In this document: piece after piece, positions 1-11,453 of the stretch
Position numbering within the stretch: the first letter of the stretch is position 1
Layout of the letters: each line of letters starts with the position of its first letter
Assembly: GCA_004802725.1 (NCBI GenBank)
Contig: SGPM01000104.1
Span: forward strand, 1-64,000
Reading direction: 5' to 3'
From: Antrodiella citrinella
Lineage: Eukaryota > Basidiomycota > Agaricomycetes > Polyporales > Steccherinaceae
Length of the DNA stretch: 64,000 nt
The notes under the pieces: model-generated
The model's input: the letters and a program-made list of their open reading frames with translations, nothing else
Databases searched by the model: none
Told to the model about the DNA's origin: nothing
Made by a program: the position numbers and the translations under genes

Positions 1-633
1 GGTGTAGACGGCAAAGTGTCCGGTGAGGGGACCGGTCTGGAGACGGTGCGAGGTTCGAGGTGGATGGTCTGGGGAGTGCTCTGTGGGAGCCACGGTGTGG
101 GTGGGGGTGCGCTTGGACTACGAGGAGTCAGCGCAGTAGTAGCAACTTGACCTAATGTTACGTGAGGCGTAACTTCGGCACGAGTTCTGACTAGGACGAG
201 GTTCAAGTGAGACGATGAGGACGATGTGCAGACGAGGACGATGTTCAGAGTGGAAGATAACCTCTATTAACAAGGAGGTCAAGTTGGGGAACAACTTGAC
301 CGACGCGTACAGGTATTTATACAAGTATGAGAACTGCGGAATCTGAAGGAGGATCGTTCGAGTACTAAAGGACTGCGGAGGTAAAAGGAGGATCGTTCGA
401 AGGGGAACCGTTGGAACGGTGAGCGTCGACGAAGGTGGTTCATCCGCAGTAAGGGAATAGGAAAGGGGGTGAGTCGTACTAGGTATACGTATGGGAGTCC
501 ATATGCGGGTAAGGGTACGACGAAGGAAGTGGATGAGAGAATAAGGGGATAACGAGGAGTAAAGGGAAAAGAAAGGGAAAAAGAATAAGAGCGCACGCGT
601 GTTTGTAACAGTGGTGTGATTACGCGAACGTAC
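1..633. other. Purine-rich, strand-asymmetric sequence next to the fungalysin exons
   Basis: The plus strand is strongly enriched in G and A, with gacgatgagg-type runs at 200-245 and aaggagg runs at 340-400. The minus strand stays open for long stretches but gives only Ser/Arg/Pro/Leu-rich sequence with no resemblance to M36 catalytic domains. No recognisable gene, RNA or transposon end is seen. It could be an outsized intron, an insertion, or a poorly assembled contig end. Confidence 0.5.
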
Positions 634-1485
634 TGAAGCTCTGGCCACGAAATCAGTCACAGTCACCAAATCGCCGGAATGCGCATCGACAAATGCTTCG
701 TACCATGTGCCCGTTACGTCGTTTTGGATTTGAATGACATGAGCAAGGACAACGTTGCCGTTGTCCTTCGCTACGAATTCAACGGCGGGTGGATGCTGAT
801 TGAACGTCCCGAATAATGCGCTCTCCGCCTTAGCGATGGCTTGGTCCACCGTGATGGAGGGTGTGGAAGATGACACGGACTCTGCTAGAATGTAAGACCG
901 AGTTCTGAAAGATGAAATCGATCGCAGCGTACTAGGCTTGACGAACGAGGATCCAAATGCGACGACCTGATTGTCGTTATTGAACACAACATTAGCCACA
1001 GCGTTAGCGACAGGAATTCTGTTCTGCGATCTGTGAGTGAATATCCGCTCTCACGAGCGCAGACGTAGATGAGACATACAATCTGCTGTCGCACAAAACT
1101 ATGCCTAGCAACATCGCTGGAGAATCCCGACTTGAAGGAAATAGTATCCGCACTGACTTCTAGATGAGATTGAACGAATGACACAGAAGCACCTTCCAGA
1201 TCTTGATCGGCTCGTTTGGAATGTTTGACGTCTAGGCCCTGACCGAATGTCTGAAAGTGAGGATCGCGGGAGAAGATCAGAAATGAATCACGGGCCGTGA
1301 CCAGATTGTTGCCTCACCTGGAGAGAGGACTCCGGGTGGAAGGTCTCAACACGGAAGCCTGAGCTTAAGTCTCGAGTTCTGTGTGTCATGTGCTTCAAAG
1401 AGGTGCTAGGCCATGGCGCAGCGAACACAGTCGAGGAGCATGTTACTGCCAAGAGAATCGACGTGAATAATTTCTTAGTGAGCAT
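634..1485 (-). CDS. Secreted M36 metalloprotease (fungalysin), amino-terminal part only
   Basis: Fungalysins are secreted zinc proteases made as pre-pro-enzymes. Three exons are readable: 1485-1318, 1250-1080 and 1023-634, all joined in phase 0 (243 residues). The first encodes a signal peptide (MLTKKLFTSILLAVTCSSTVFA). The rest reads as the FTP and PepSY-like propeptide, including AIAKAESALFG and ending TGTWYEAFVDAHSGDLVTV. A good donor (GTACGT) follows at 633. In this family the sequence should then continue into the catalytic domain with its HEXXH site. None of that is visible between 1 and 633, so the gene either has an unusually long intron, is interrupted, or continues outside the window. 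The family call is firm. Whether the gene is intact cannot be decided here. Confidence 0.8.
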
Positions 1486-2647
1486 CGTCGGTACGATAGT
1501 GATGAAAGAGTACTCAGAGGAGGTCTGCCTGACGTTGTGATGAACCTCTTGCGCTTTTAAAGGTGAACGTCAGGTGACCATCGAAGAAAGCACCGTTCCC
1601 GTGGTGCCAAGCACATCCCCAGCGTGTCCGCATGGATATGGCGACAACTTTTCATATTGAAGAAGACCAGGAAGACCCTTCGGTGAGAATGAAGAGTACA
1701 GTAAAGCATGCGTATACCAGAGATAAGGATGGTATTGGAAGGTATATCATCGGGTAGACGTTAGCTTGGCACACATTTCCGGGTGGGCCAACAGCTGCTT
1801 CGCATGAGAAATGGTTTCCACCCTAGTCAAACCGTAATCCGGGTCAGATAGAGGTTGGTCGTCGACATCGACCACAAGAGTGGCAGTACCCATCATGGGA
1901 TATCTTCTTTATGGGAGTGTGGTGTACATAGACGTCTGCTCGGGTGACGGTTTAGTGATAAAACACTTGAAAACACTTAAAGGATGGTCTCTTCCTGGCC
2001 TAGTAGCCAAATTCTTCCACAGTCGTCACATGGCCTTCCATGGATAGTGATTCTTTCCAGCTTCAAATAACCTCCAACGAAGTAGTGTTAGACCACTACT
2101 TCAAAGGGTAGTGATGCAATGGGGACCGGAAAGACGTTCAAAGCATACGGGCCGCTTACAAGCGTGCGCCGTCGCATATCGCACGTGAGAGGAAGCCTGC
2201 AAACAAGGGTTAGGTTTTTTGCATACAATGTGGAAAACAACTGACCAGAACATGAAAAGGCAGCAAGGGCCGTACGCGTTCTGAACAACAGAACACTGAA
2301 CAGAAGAACAAAAGACTCTTGCCTTATTGGGCGTCTGTGACGATCAAAGGGAGCGCCCTCCCACGTTCTCCCCGACGCTGCTCATCGACATCAAGCGATC
2401 ACTCTAAATCGCTTGCAGGGTGGACGTCCCACTCATCTCAGGAATTGTGGCAACAGAAGGCAAGTCGTTGCCATCGTGTTCAGCTTGCGCGTACTAACAT
2501 TGGCGAGCAGACGAACATCGCAGTAAGTCTCTGTCGTTAAGGCTGTATGGAGGCCACAAAAATCGTTAAGTTTGGTTCGAACCTCAGAGGGAAAAGCATA
2601 GGCGACGCGAATAAACATCTGGGAACGAAAGGTGGTGAATAGACACG
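1486..2647. other. Intergenic region between divergent genes
   Basis: No gene is recognised. It should hold the promoters of the fungalysin (minus) and the HicA-like gene (plus). A tttaaa element at about 1556-1561 lies roughly 75 bases upstream of the fungalysin start on its coding strand and could be its TATA element. Small open frames here have no family resemblance. Confidence 0.5.
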
Positions 2648-5600
2648 ATGCCGCCAGCGAAAACAGGCTCGAAGCCGCCGTCAAAACCGAGCGGGAAGCC
2701 TTCAACATCGCGCGAACTAGTGACTGTGGGCCCAAGAGAGGTTTTTGCGAAGCATCATGGCAGAAGAAATGAAGATGGGCAACGTCCTAGCACTGCGCGT
2801 GCACTCGTACTTAGGAATGGGAAACACGGTGCTAGAGGAACTGGGGAGGTCATCTTGTTGAACAAGATGAGCGGAAGGGAGAAATTGGAGCTGTTGGCCG
2901 GTAAGTGGGCCATCTTGCTGACTTGCAGACCCATGCCATAACGTTCATACTTGCAGAGGATCTTATGGAGAAAAACAAGCGTGCTCTTGCGACCCCTTTC
3001 AGGCTAGACCAATGCATGAAGATTGCAGAATCTCAGTTCATGGGTAAGTTTGACCTAAGATATCGTACATATCTGCTAAATTTCATCTGCTTCCAGCCAA
3101 CCTTGACGAAACGGAGGAGCTTCAAGACCCTGCGGCATTTCAGGACAAAATCAAAGCAGAAGTTAACGCTCGCAAGCCATCCGTACCCACAGGAAAGCAT
3201 GCAGACCCGTTCAAGAACGTATCTTATGTTGCAAGCATCGCTGGCTCCAAGTAAGCCATATGAATTCTTTGTTACGCGTTGTCTGATTTTATCGCGCTAT
3301 CCATAGGATACACAATACGTATATGTTTGCATCAGCTTGGAGGTTGATCGCGGAGACCTTAGATGGACTGCAGAAGCAAGGACTAGAAGAGCAAAAGATC
3401 CGTGCTCAGCTAGAGGCCGATACGGTCATGAGAAGCAAGTATCTAGCGTTGTACAGCGTCGTGAACACACTCGCAGGAGCGTATCAAGAGAGATTGGCGC
3501 AGTTCGCGACTACGACCCGTGAGTACCTCTTCTCACGCTGAAAGTCTCCTACTCACTTCGATTTGCTTTCCAGCTCACTACGCGCAGTATTTCAGGCCCT
3601 CGACCAATCCCGAAACAAGTGAACCGGTTGTCGGATTTGAGTTCGCTTCGATGAAGCTCCTTCACAAGTCTTTTCTCGACTCCATCATCATCGAGCTGTG
3701 CCTTCCTAACCCGAGTTATCCACGACACATTTTGTATATGCTCCTGCAGGAAGCCATGGAAGAGTCCCCTCGCGATCTTAAACGTTTCCATCAACTCCTT
3801 TGGGACGCTGTTGGCGATCTATCTGTAAGTTGATGCGCATACATTAGCAGCACTCCGTCTCACTTTATGTTTTTCACGACGCGTAGGACACTGTCAAGCT
3901 TCTCGAGATGCTCGAGGGTGTGCTGCTGAGCCCCGAGGGTGAAAAATGGAAACAGGAGCCGCAGGAGAAACCAGAGCATTACGAAGAATGGCTCGATGCG
4001 CAATGGCTGTCCGCCAAGGCATGCGCAAAGATAGTCAACTGGAGAGATATCATCTTCCCCTTGGAGAGGACAAAGACTCCCAACACGCTCAAGAACATGT
4101 GGAAGGCCATTAACGTGGTATGCACCTTTGACCATTCTCGTGTGCTCAACGCTCACCGTTCGCATTGCGAGTAGAATTATAAGGAAGCTTCCGGCCTGAC
4201 TATTGATGAATTGTGGCGACTACGTGACCTTCAGCAGCGCGTGCCTCAATGGCATGCCATTCGTGCCAATCAGGCAGACGATGAAGACGATGAAGATGAC
4301 GTTCCCCCTGGCTTGGCACCCAAGAAGAAGGCCAGCAAGGCACCCAAGGCTATTACCAACGGCGACGAAAGCGATGATTCTATGCCGTCTCTGCAAACTG
4401 TGTCCGACTCGGATGACGAGGAGGACGATTTAGCAAACGACTCAAACGGCGATAACAACGATGAATCCGACTCCGACTCTGAAGAGGATTATGATACAGA
4501 CGATGAGGATCAACTGAGGGACATGTTCAGGGAAGCGATGGACACTGCCATCGCCACCGAACTCTTTGACAATGCAGACTCTGCGGAATTTGATTCAATC
4601 ACTGAAGATCGAAAGGGCAATCCGTTCATCAAGCTGCTGGGTGCTCTTCGAGGTGCGTGTTGGGTGTTAGTATGACCATGACATCTTAAATGTATGTCCT
4701 ATTCAGGGCGTATGTTCTCTGCTAATCCGACGGTAAAGACTTCCGATGCTCAAGCTCGTCAACCCTCCGACATTCCTCGCCGAGCTGCCGCCCCTCGAAC
4801 CACGCCCGCCGCAGGTGAGCACATCTGATCGCTTTGTGCTTACCATCGTTGAATTTATTATTTTTCAAAACAGCTGACTCTGTACCGCGGAAGGCCACCG
4901 TAGAGGAAGTAGAAGATGAAGATGACATCGCCGCCGCGGCCAAGAAGAAGAAGAAGAAGAAACCCAGGAAGAAGAAGAAGCCCGCTGCTGCGAGTGAGAT
5001 TGATCTGGTTGAGCCTGAAAGCACTCCTCAGTCCTCTGTGGTACCGCCGAGCCCTGCTCCGTCAGCTGCTGTCCCTCAGTCACCAGCGCCGACCACTCCC
5101 AAGAAGAAGAAGCCAGCAGCTCCAAAGCCGACACTGTCTTCTGCCTCGACGACTTCGCTATTTGGCTCCGCTACGTCGCTGCCGCTCCCTCATGAACAGA
5201 CGGCACAGTCCGCTCGTAGCTATCTGCAGTCTGTGGGCTTGACCAATGCTGGGAAGTCGAAAGTCAAGACAAGACGTGATCCCACTGACCTTGGTGCTAT
5301 TCCGGAGAAGAAGAAGAAGAGCATGTTTGCAAGATTCGTTGGTAGGGACGACATGGCCGAAAACGAGGATGAGGACGAGGACGAGGAGGACGGCGACAAG
5401 CATGGCTTCTTCAAGAACTTGACCAAGAAGACGTCCAACTATATGCATCAGCTTATAGGTGGGACTGACGCCAAGAAAGGAGGTATCGCTCCGTTGAAAT
5501 GGGAGAACTTCCTGAAGGTACGTGACATTGAACCTCTGCCTACCATACCTCGCTGACGTTCGAATAGCTTATGCGTGAAATGGGCTTCGAGTATGACCCA

Positions 5601-5911
5601 AGCACCGCAGGATCTAGCGTACGTTTCGACCCTCCTCATTCTCGTGATCCGGTAAGTCGTCGCTATCCAATTGATACTGGTCGCATGTCTGACTGATCTC
5701 TTCTTGCTGTACAGTCGATCACGTTCCACAAGCGTGAGTGTTAGGAACCAATTCCATCCTGATTATGTGCTAACCACATAGACCCATAGCGCATCCCGAT
5801 CCGACATTATACCCCAACCACTTGAGGTCGTACGGAAAGCGTTTGAAGGATTACTACGGGTGGAACGAAGAAGACTTCATCAGGAACTGGAATTCCCGTG
5901 CTGGAACCTGA
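2648..5911 (+). CDS. Large conserved fungal protein with carboxyl-terminal HicA-like domain
   Basis: Eleven exons fit together exactly (805 codons plus stop): 2929-3043, 3097-3250, 3307-3518, 3574-3824, 3887-4117, 4175-4652, 4707-4814, 4874-5517, 5568-5651, 5715-5733 and 5790-5911. The amino half is helical (ATPFRLDQCMKIAESQF; YMLLQEAMEESPRDLKRF). A long acidic stretch follows, then lysine-rich tracts (4939-4983, 5100-5114), then a final domain of about 80 residues with WENFLKLMREMGFEY, SITFHKPHPDP and HLRSYGKRLKDYYGW. That last block matches the HicA/YcfA fold as found in fungal proteins. The usual catalytic glycine-histidine pair of the bacterial toxin is not evident, so RNase activity is not implied. 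The 5' end is unsettled: an ATG at 2648 opens a frame (MPPAKTGSKPPSK) and another lies at 2867 (MSGREKLELL), but neither joins cleanly to 2929. Molecular function is unknown. Confidence 0.75.
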
Positions 5912-6117
5912 GTCGGCAGTCGTCTCCAGATTTCTTGAACTGTGTCTTGCGAGCACCATCATTGTACTTGTTCATATAAGTTGTGTCTGTGTCTGTGTAA
6001 CCTAAAGCAATGCATTTGAGCCTGTATGTATGTATTTATTTAAAAACTCCTAGTGTGCCTGCGCAAATTAGACGCCTGGTATGCTAAACGCATCTTGGAT
6101 CTTGATCGCATGTGCCC

Positions 6118-8378
6118 ATGGCTGCACGACCACCTCCCGCTCGACCTCACATAGGTTTCAATCCTTCCGGTCGTTTATCTTCTTATTCGACTTCAGAATG
6201 GGTTGACGACGATGCTTGGGATAGCGGCTCAGACTCAGAATCCCCAAATAAGCCGGGTTGGAAGCAGCCGACCTCTAAGCAGGCTTCCTCCAGCTCTCCC
6301 AAACCTGTCCCAAAGACCGGTCAAAACAACTCCTCTTCGTCTACTCTTGCTTCTTCATACACCCATCTCCATGCTCCAAGTCCTAGCTCGTACCCACCGC
6401 GGTCGGAGCAGCAGCAAACAGCGAAGAACGCTTGGACCATAGTCAGAACATCGACCGATCAGCTTGGTGGCGTCGTTCACGATGGTCCTGCAAACACTGG
6501 TGAGGGGGTCGCAGGTGTAGAGATGGACGGATCGGACCTAATTCTTGGCGACATGGATCCTGAAGTTGCAGAGCAGCCTGCAGCGCCCCCTTCTAAACCG
6601 AGGCAAGACCAAGGCTCCATTAGAGATGATGTCGATGAGATTATTAACGGTACATCTAGTGCCCTATGATGCTGTATTCTACCAAGCCTCATACTGCAAC
6701 CAGATCCTTTGCACTTGATTCAGCGTCGGCCGGCCAAACGGACACAACCCTTGTCATCGGGCCCACAAACTGAACCCTCCGCAAAACTTGCGCGAGAACG
6801 CTCCATCAAGTCAAACAGACGTCAGAAATTCGTGGAATGCGTTACGCTTGAGGATGTGAACATGGGTGCGTCGTATTCTCTATCTTACATTATTATATTG
6901 CTGACAATCTGGTGCGATCTGGCAGCGCAATTACGGAAGTTATCATGGAACGGAATACCCAAAGATCTCCGGCCGGTCGCTTGGCCACTATTGCTGGTAC
7001 GTTCCTGCTCGTTTGCTTTTGTATCGGAAGTTTTCTCAATTTCAAGTTGCCGTGAAGGGTTATATGCCACTTCCCGCACCGCTGCGTGCATCGACTTTGG
7101 CACGGAAACGACAAGAGTACTCCTCTCTGGTCGAACTCGCGTTTGCACGGAACCGCGAGGGACTTGACCAGCAAATATGGCATCAGATTGAGATTGATGT
7201 TCCCCGCACACGACCAGGGGTAAAGTTGTGGATGCAGGCATCCACCCAGCGTGTGAGAACATATCCTTATCTTTGTGCTCCGTCTCCGGGTGTTGACGCC
7301 TCATTGCAGAGTTTGGAGCGAGTCTTATACGTTTGGGCTATTCGACATCCAGCCAGCGGTTATGTTCAAGGCATCAACGACTTGGTGACACCGTTCTTCC
7401 AAGTCTTTCTGTCCGCCTATATTGGTGAGCTCATCGCTGGACCAGTGTCGTCACATACTGACATGACATGCGGGGAACGGCAGAGTCCGATCCAGAAGAC
7501 TTTGATCCGACGCTGCTTCCTTCCCATGTACTCAACGCAATCGAAGCGGACTCGTTCTGGTGTCTATCTCGGCTACTGGACGGGATACAAGACAACTATA
7601 TCGCGACCCAACCAGGCATCCAGCGGAGCGTCAAGAGAATGACGGAGTTGGTGGCCAGGATTGACCGTAAGTTTGTTTTATTCCGTCGATCATGCACACT
7701 TCCGGCGACTTTCCGAATGTAGTGCATAAACCATACATGCTGAAAATTCTTACGTGACGACAGCTCCTTTGGCCGCGCATTTGGATGCGGAAAACGTCGA
7801 GTTCATGCAGTTTGCGTTTCGCTGGATGAATTGTCTTCTGATGCGGGAGATCAGTGTGCAGAACACGATCCGAATGTGGGACACTTACCTGGTACGTAGT
7901 CAGTCTCTTTTTGTTACCGTTCCGGTTTGCGTCGCAAGGTTGACGAGTTACTGTTTTTGCTCTTTGATTTGCCTCACTAACGCTCCGTAGGCGGAAGGAG
8001 CAGATGCTTTCTCACAATTCCACCTGTATGTCTGTTCTGCCTTCCTTGTACAATGGAGCAAGAAGCTGCGAGAGATGGACTTCCAGGTACGCGCCAATCT
8101 TCTGGTACTTTCGAAAGTGACGTGAGCTGAATCCCGTGACATTTCCTTGTCTCCTTGACTTTGCCGATTATTGTTCTTTGCTTTCTTTCTCTTTCTTTCT
8201 TATCCTCGGCGGCGTTGGTTTTTCTTCTTGCGATGGGACGCAAATTCAGGGCATTATCATGTTCCTCCAATCCCTTCCGACGCAAGACTGGACCGACCAT
8301 GAGATCGAACTCTTGCTCAGCGAAGCCTTCGTTCACTATTCGACGTGGCACAATGCGCAAAGCCATTTCGGCAAGTAG
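6118..8378 (+). CDS. gyp1: Gyp1/TBC1D22-type Rab GTPase-activating protein
   Basis: TBC-domain proteins stimulate GTP hydrolysis by Rab proteins. Gyp1 acts on Ypt1 and related Rabs at the Golgi. Nine exons (6118-6649, 6704-6865, 6926-6996, 7058-7252, 7310-7424, 7484-7666, 7764-7891, 7991-8086, 8250-8378) give 536 residues. The first about 200 residues are Ser/Pro-rich and disordered. The TBC domain begins around WNGIPKDLRPVAWPLLLGY. It has the arginine finger in IEIDVPRTRPGV and the glutamine finger in ASGYVQGINDL, and ends with WDTYLAEGADAF and FLQSLPTQDW. I start at the ATG at 6118; an in-frame GTG lies two codons upstream. The gene is complete and both catalytic fingers are present. Confidence 0.9.
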
Positions 8379-8735
8379 GAAAGAGAGCATGGTTGTTGTC
8401 TTTCAAATAGTCACTTTATTCTCCCCGTCGTCACATAGTCAATACAGACGTGGCGTGCTGTGGCGTTGCACATTTTTTTCTTGCTCTTGCGCGGATATCC
8501 TCCCTCCCTGCTTCTTACCTTCAGTCTTTACGATGATGTATAGCGCATATATATATGCTCTCAAATGAATGGATTGTCGCAATATGTATGTGCAGTATGC
8601 ATTGTGATCCGCGCAAAGATGATAACACGATAGGTGTGGCGTGAGGTACGACTGGTTGGTGAGACTATATACAACATATGCACGAGTAATCCGTGTGGTA
8701 AGTATAGGAATACAAAGCTGAGGTCCGTACCCGCA

Positions 8736-10963
8736 TCAGTCGGATTTGCTCTTCACAAACTCGATAGCACGATCAAGTGCACCCTTGAGCTGGTGGGCTT
8801 CGTCGTCTGTCTTGACACGCAACTTGAAAGGAACCGCGGTTCCGGGTGCAGCGGGGTCGGAGTTGTCGTGCCCCACGAAGGAGACCGTGTTCTTCGCGAC
8901 AGAAGGTGTCATTCCGGTGTAGATGTTGAAATTCTGCGATAGTGAAGGTTTAATGAGTCATGCAATTGTAAAGTATTGGGAGGCGAGCAGACGTACGATG
9001 AGGATCTTGCCTGTGCTGCTGTTTCTGAGCAGTAGTCTACGAGCACCGCTCGTCTTGTGTGTCTTGACTCGCAACATTCCTGCGTTAAGTGCGCGTCAGA
9101 TTAGCTTTGACCAAATGTTTACTCGTAACTGTGTAACTCACCGACACCCAAGTCGCTCCAATTCTGCGTCCCATCTGACTGCTTGGTCAACCTAAACACT
9201 TTACTGCGCACAGCATGTTCGGTATCCTCCTGCTCTTCACCTTCACCTTCCACGTCATGTTGCGACGACGTACGCAGCAACGGTGGGTGCCCACCGTCCG
9301 CGACGGGTGCAGACGTGCTTTCCTGTGATTCGCTTCCAGATTCCTCTTTTACTTTGCTTTCCAGAGGGTTCGCAGGTTGGGATGACGAAGATGAAGAGCC
9401 AAACGTGAACGGGTTGACACTAGGCGATGACGAAGGGTTGCCGAACCCGAATCCAACAGGGTTCCCGATCTTTGCAGCAGGCGGCTTTCCGAAACCAGCG
9501 AACAGTGGGTTCGCTGAGTTTGTGCTATCACTGGTTCCGAAAGAAGGGGCAAGATTGCTGCTACCTGATGAAGAAGTCGCGGTCGCACTAGAGGCGCCAA
9601 ACAGACTCCCCGTACCATTGGACAATGAGGTTGCGGGCGTGCTGAACGCCGAAGAGCTAGGACCAAAGGTGTTTGAGGCAGAGCCGTTGGTGGTTGATTT
9701 ATCTGCCTCTGGTTTTGCACTGGTAAATGATGCTCCACCAAACAAGTTGCTGCCGAAGACAGACGGCGTCGACGATGATGACACGCCAAACGGATTGCTT
9801 GCCGAAGTGCTGCTCGATGAGGATGGTGCACCGAACGAGAAGGTTGATTTGGGAGCTTCAGTCCTTTCTGCAGGCGTCGATGAAGAGGGGAATGAGAATG
9901 GACTTGATCCGCCGCTAGAGGCTGCTCCCGGTTTGAAGCTGAAACCTCCGCCGGAGGAAGAGTTGATACTGGAAGATGACGCTGAGGGTGCGCCAAATCC
10001 TGCGAAACCGGAAAAGGTCGTTGGTGGTGCGGGCATCGAGGGAGCCGGTTTCGCTGCTGCTGCAGGTGCAGCGGGTGCAGTAAAACTTGACGATCCATTC
10101 TTCTTGGCAGAAACTTTCGCCTCCTCGTACTTTTTGATTTCCGCTTCCCGTAATGACTTGTAGTGGGCCAAATAGGAAGTAAGATCGACGAATGCATCGG
10201 TTTTGATTGCTTCTGCGACCGCGGATAAGAAAGAATTGTTCAATCCTCGTAGGGCCATGAAGTAAGCCGTCGCGTTCTTGACTTCTGCGTCCTCATCCTC
10301 ATCCTCATCCATCTTGTCCTGCGGCTTTGAGGCGGAAAAATTGAGCGGCTGAGATGACGATGCTCCTCCAATTAGCGAGGCAAATGTTTTCGAGGCATTG
10401 GAGGCTCCAGACGCGAGCGCTGGTGATCTTGTACTATGACTAGTGAAAACGGGCCCAGATTTCGTCGTTTCTGGTTCTGAAGCCATAAATGATGGTGCAG
10501 CTGAGGGCGAGGATGCGGTGAAGGAGAATGGAGAGCTGCTTGCACTCGGATTTCCGAACCCTGAGAAACTGCCGGAGGTTGGTGCGGGTGGCGTCTGGTA
10601 CATCTATGAGTGAATAACAATTCAAAGTATATGCATCACGAGGACGCACATTTGAAGATATGGATATCGGAGGTGCAGGTGCAGCGGCCATAGAGCGTTT
10701 AGGCAAACCGCGAATTCTGGCGTGTGGCCATGGGAGTGAGTGTTCCGGTAGTATTGCATGAAATGTAGTCACGTACTCTCGCCGGGACAGAACTTGCTCG
10801 TCTGCTTTCACGATACCATGCCCTGGTTCATCAACATCCTCGACATCCTGTTCCCCGCAGCCGACACCAGGGATGAGCTCATTACAAACAACTGAATGTC
10901 GAGGGGTCTTACCTCGTCGCCGTTGTGACCTTTTGTCAGCTGTGTTTCTGCAACTCGTTTCAT
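8736..10963 (-). CDS. Nup50/Nup2-type nucleoporin with RanBP1 domain
   Basis: Nup50/Nup2 proteins sit at the nuclear basket, bind importin-alpha and Ran-GTP, and help recycle importins. Six exons (10963-10913, 10847-10777, 10716-10650, 10603-9142, 9079-8997, 8933-8736) give 643 residues. The start MKRVAETQLTKGH and the following EIRGLPKRSM form the Nup50 importin-alpha-binding region. A helical block around AYFMALRGLNNSFLSAV is followed by about 250 residues of FG-type repeats (FSFGAP, NLFGGASF, GFGFGNPSS). The end is a RanBP1/WH1 domain: VFRLTKQSDGTQNWSDLGVG, RRLLLRNSSTGKILI, and a final FVKSKSD. The second-to-last intron interrupts GVG/MLRVK, within the Ran-binding domain. It is head to head with the Mga2-like gene, with 490 bp between starts. 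Confidence 0.9.
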
Positions 10964-11453
10964 GGTAGACACTGGTCGTAGTAGGTAGCAGTGTCGAGTA
11001 GCAAGGACAGTCGTCGAGAGCAAAGGTGCTTGAAGTCGCGTAGTAGACTCGCGTTCAGCTCCTGGCTGAAGTCCTGCGGCACGTGACACGCGTGTCGGAG
11101 ATTGAACTTGCCGATGATAGCGCCGACGACGAAAAACAAGCTCAATTTGAGTTCGATGCGTTCACCAACGTTCCCGGTGTAAAGAGATGCTTGTAATTCC
11201 CGTCGCAGCGATGCAGCGTGTGTGCATGATATCATACTAGTACGACGAGAATGGCAGTGGAATAGCAGAGGAACAGATGGGTACACACGCGGCATCAACC
11301 GGCGGGAGTGCGTGCCGGCACTCGCCTTCCAAAACAGGCGCACACCCAGGGCACCCTATCAAAGACACGCTTCAACGTTTCCACTCACTTCTTAATCTCT
11401 TCTGTTCACCCTCCTTCAACCGTCGCCCTGGCCTCTCTCTTCCCACAACCACC

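Noticed and set aside
118..620. Extension of the fungalysin frame past the donor at 633
   Set aside because: The added residues are Ser/Arg/Leu/Pro low complexity with no M36 features, and the splice donor after the propeptide is good.
2550..2600. ggttcgaacc resembling a tRNA T-loop
   Set aside because: The flanking stem does not pair and no acceptor or anticodon arm can be drawn on either strand.
2757..2858. Small frame starting MAEEMKMGNVLALRVHSYLG, considered as the true amino end of the HicA-like protein
   Set aside because: Joining it to 2929 needs a poor donor (GTGCTA at 2829) and no homology supports it. It stays a possibility only for an upstream open frame.
9183..10163. 326-codon plus-strand frame across the nucleoporin gene
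   Set aside because: It is the antisense shadow of the FG-repeat exon; the repetitive codons keep the opposite strand open.
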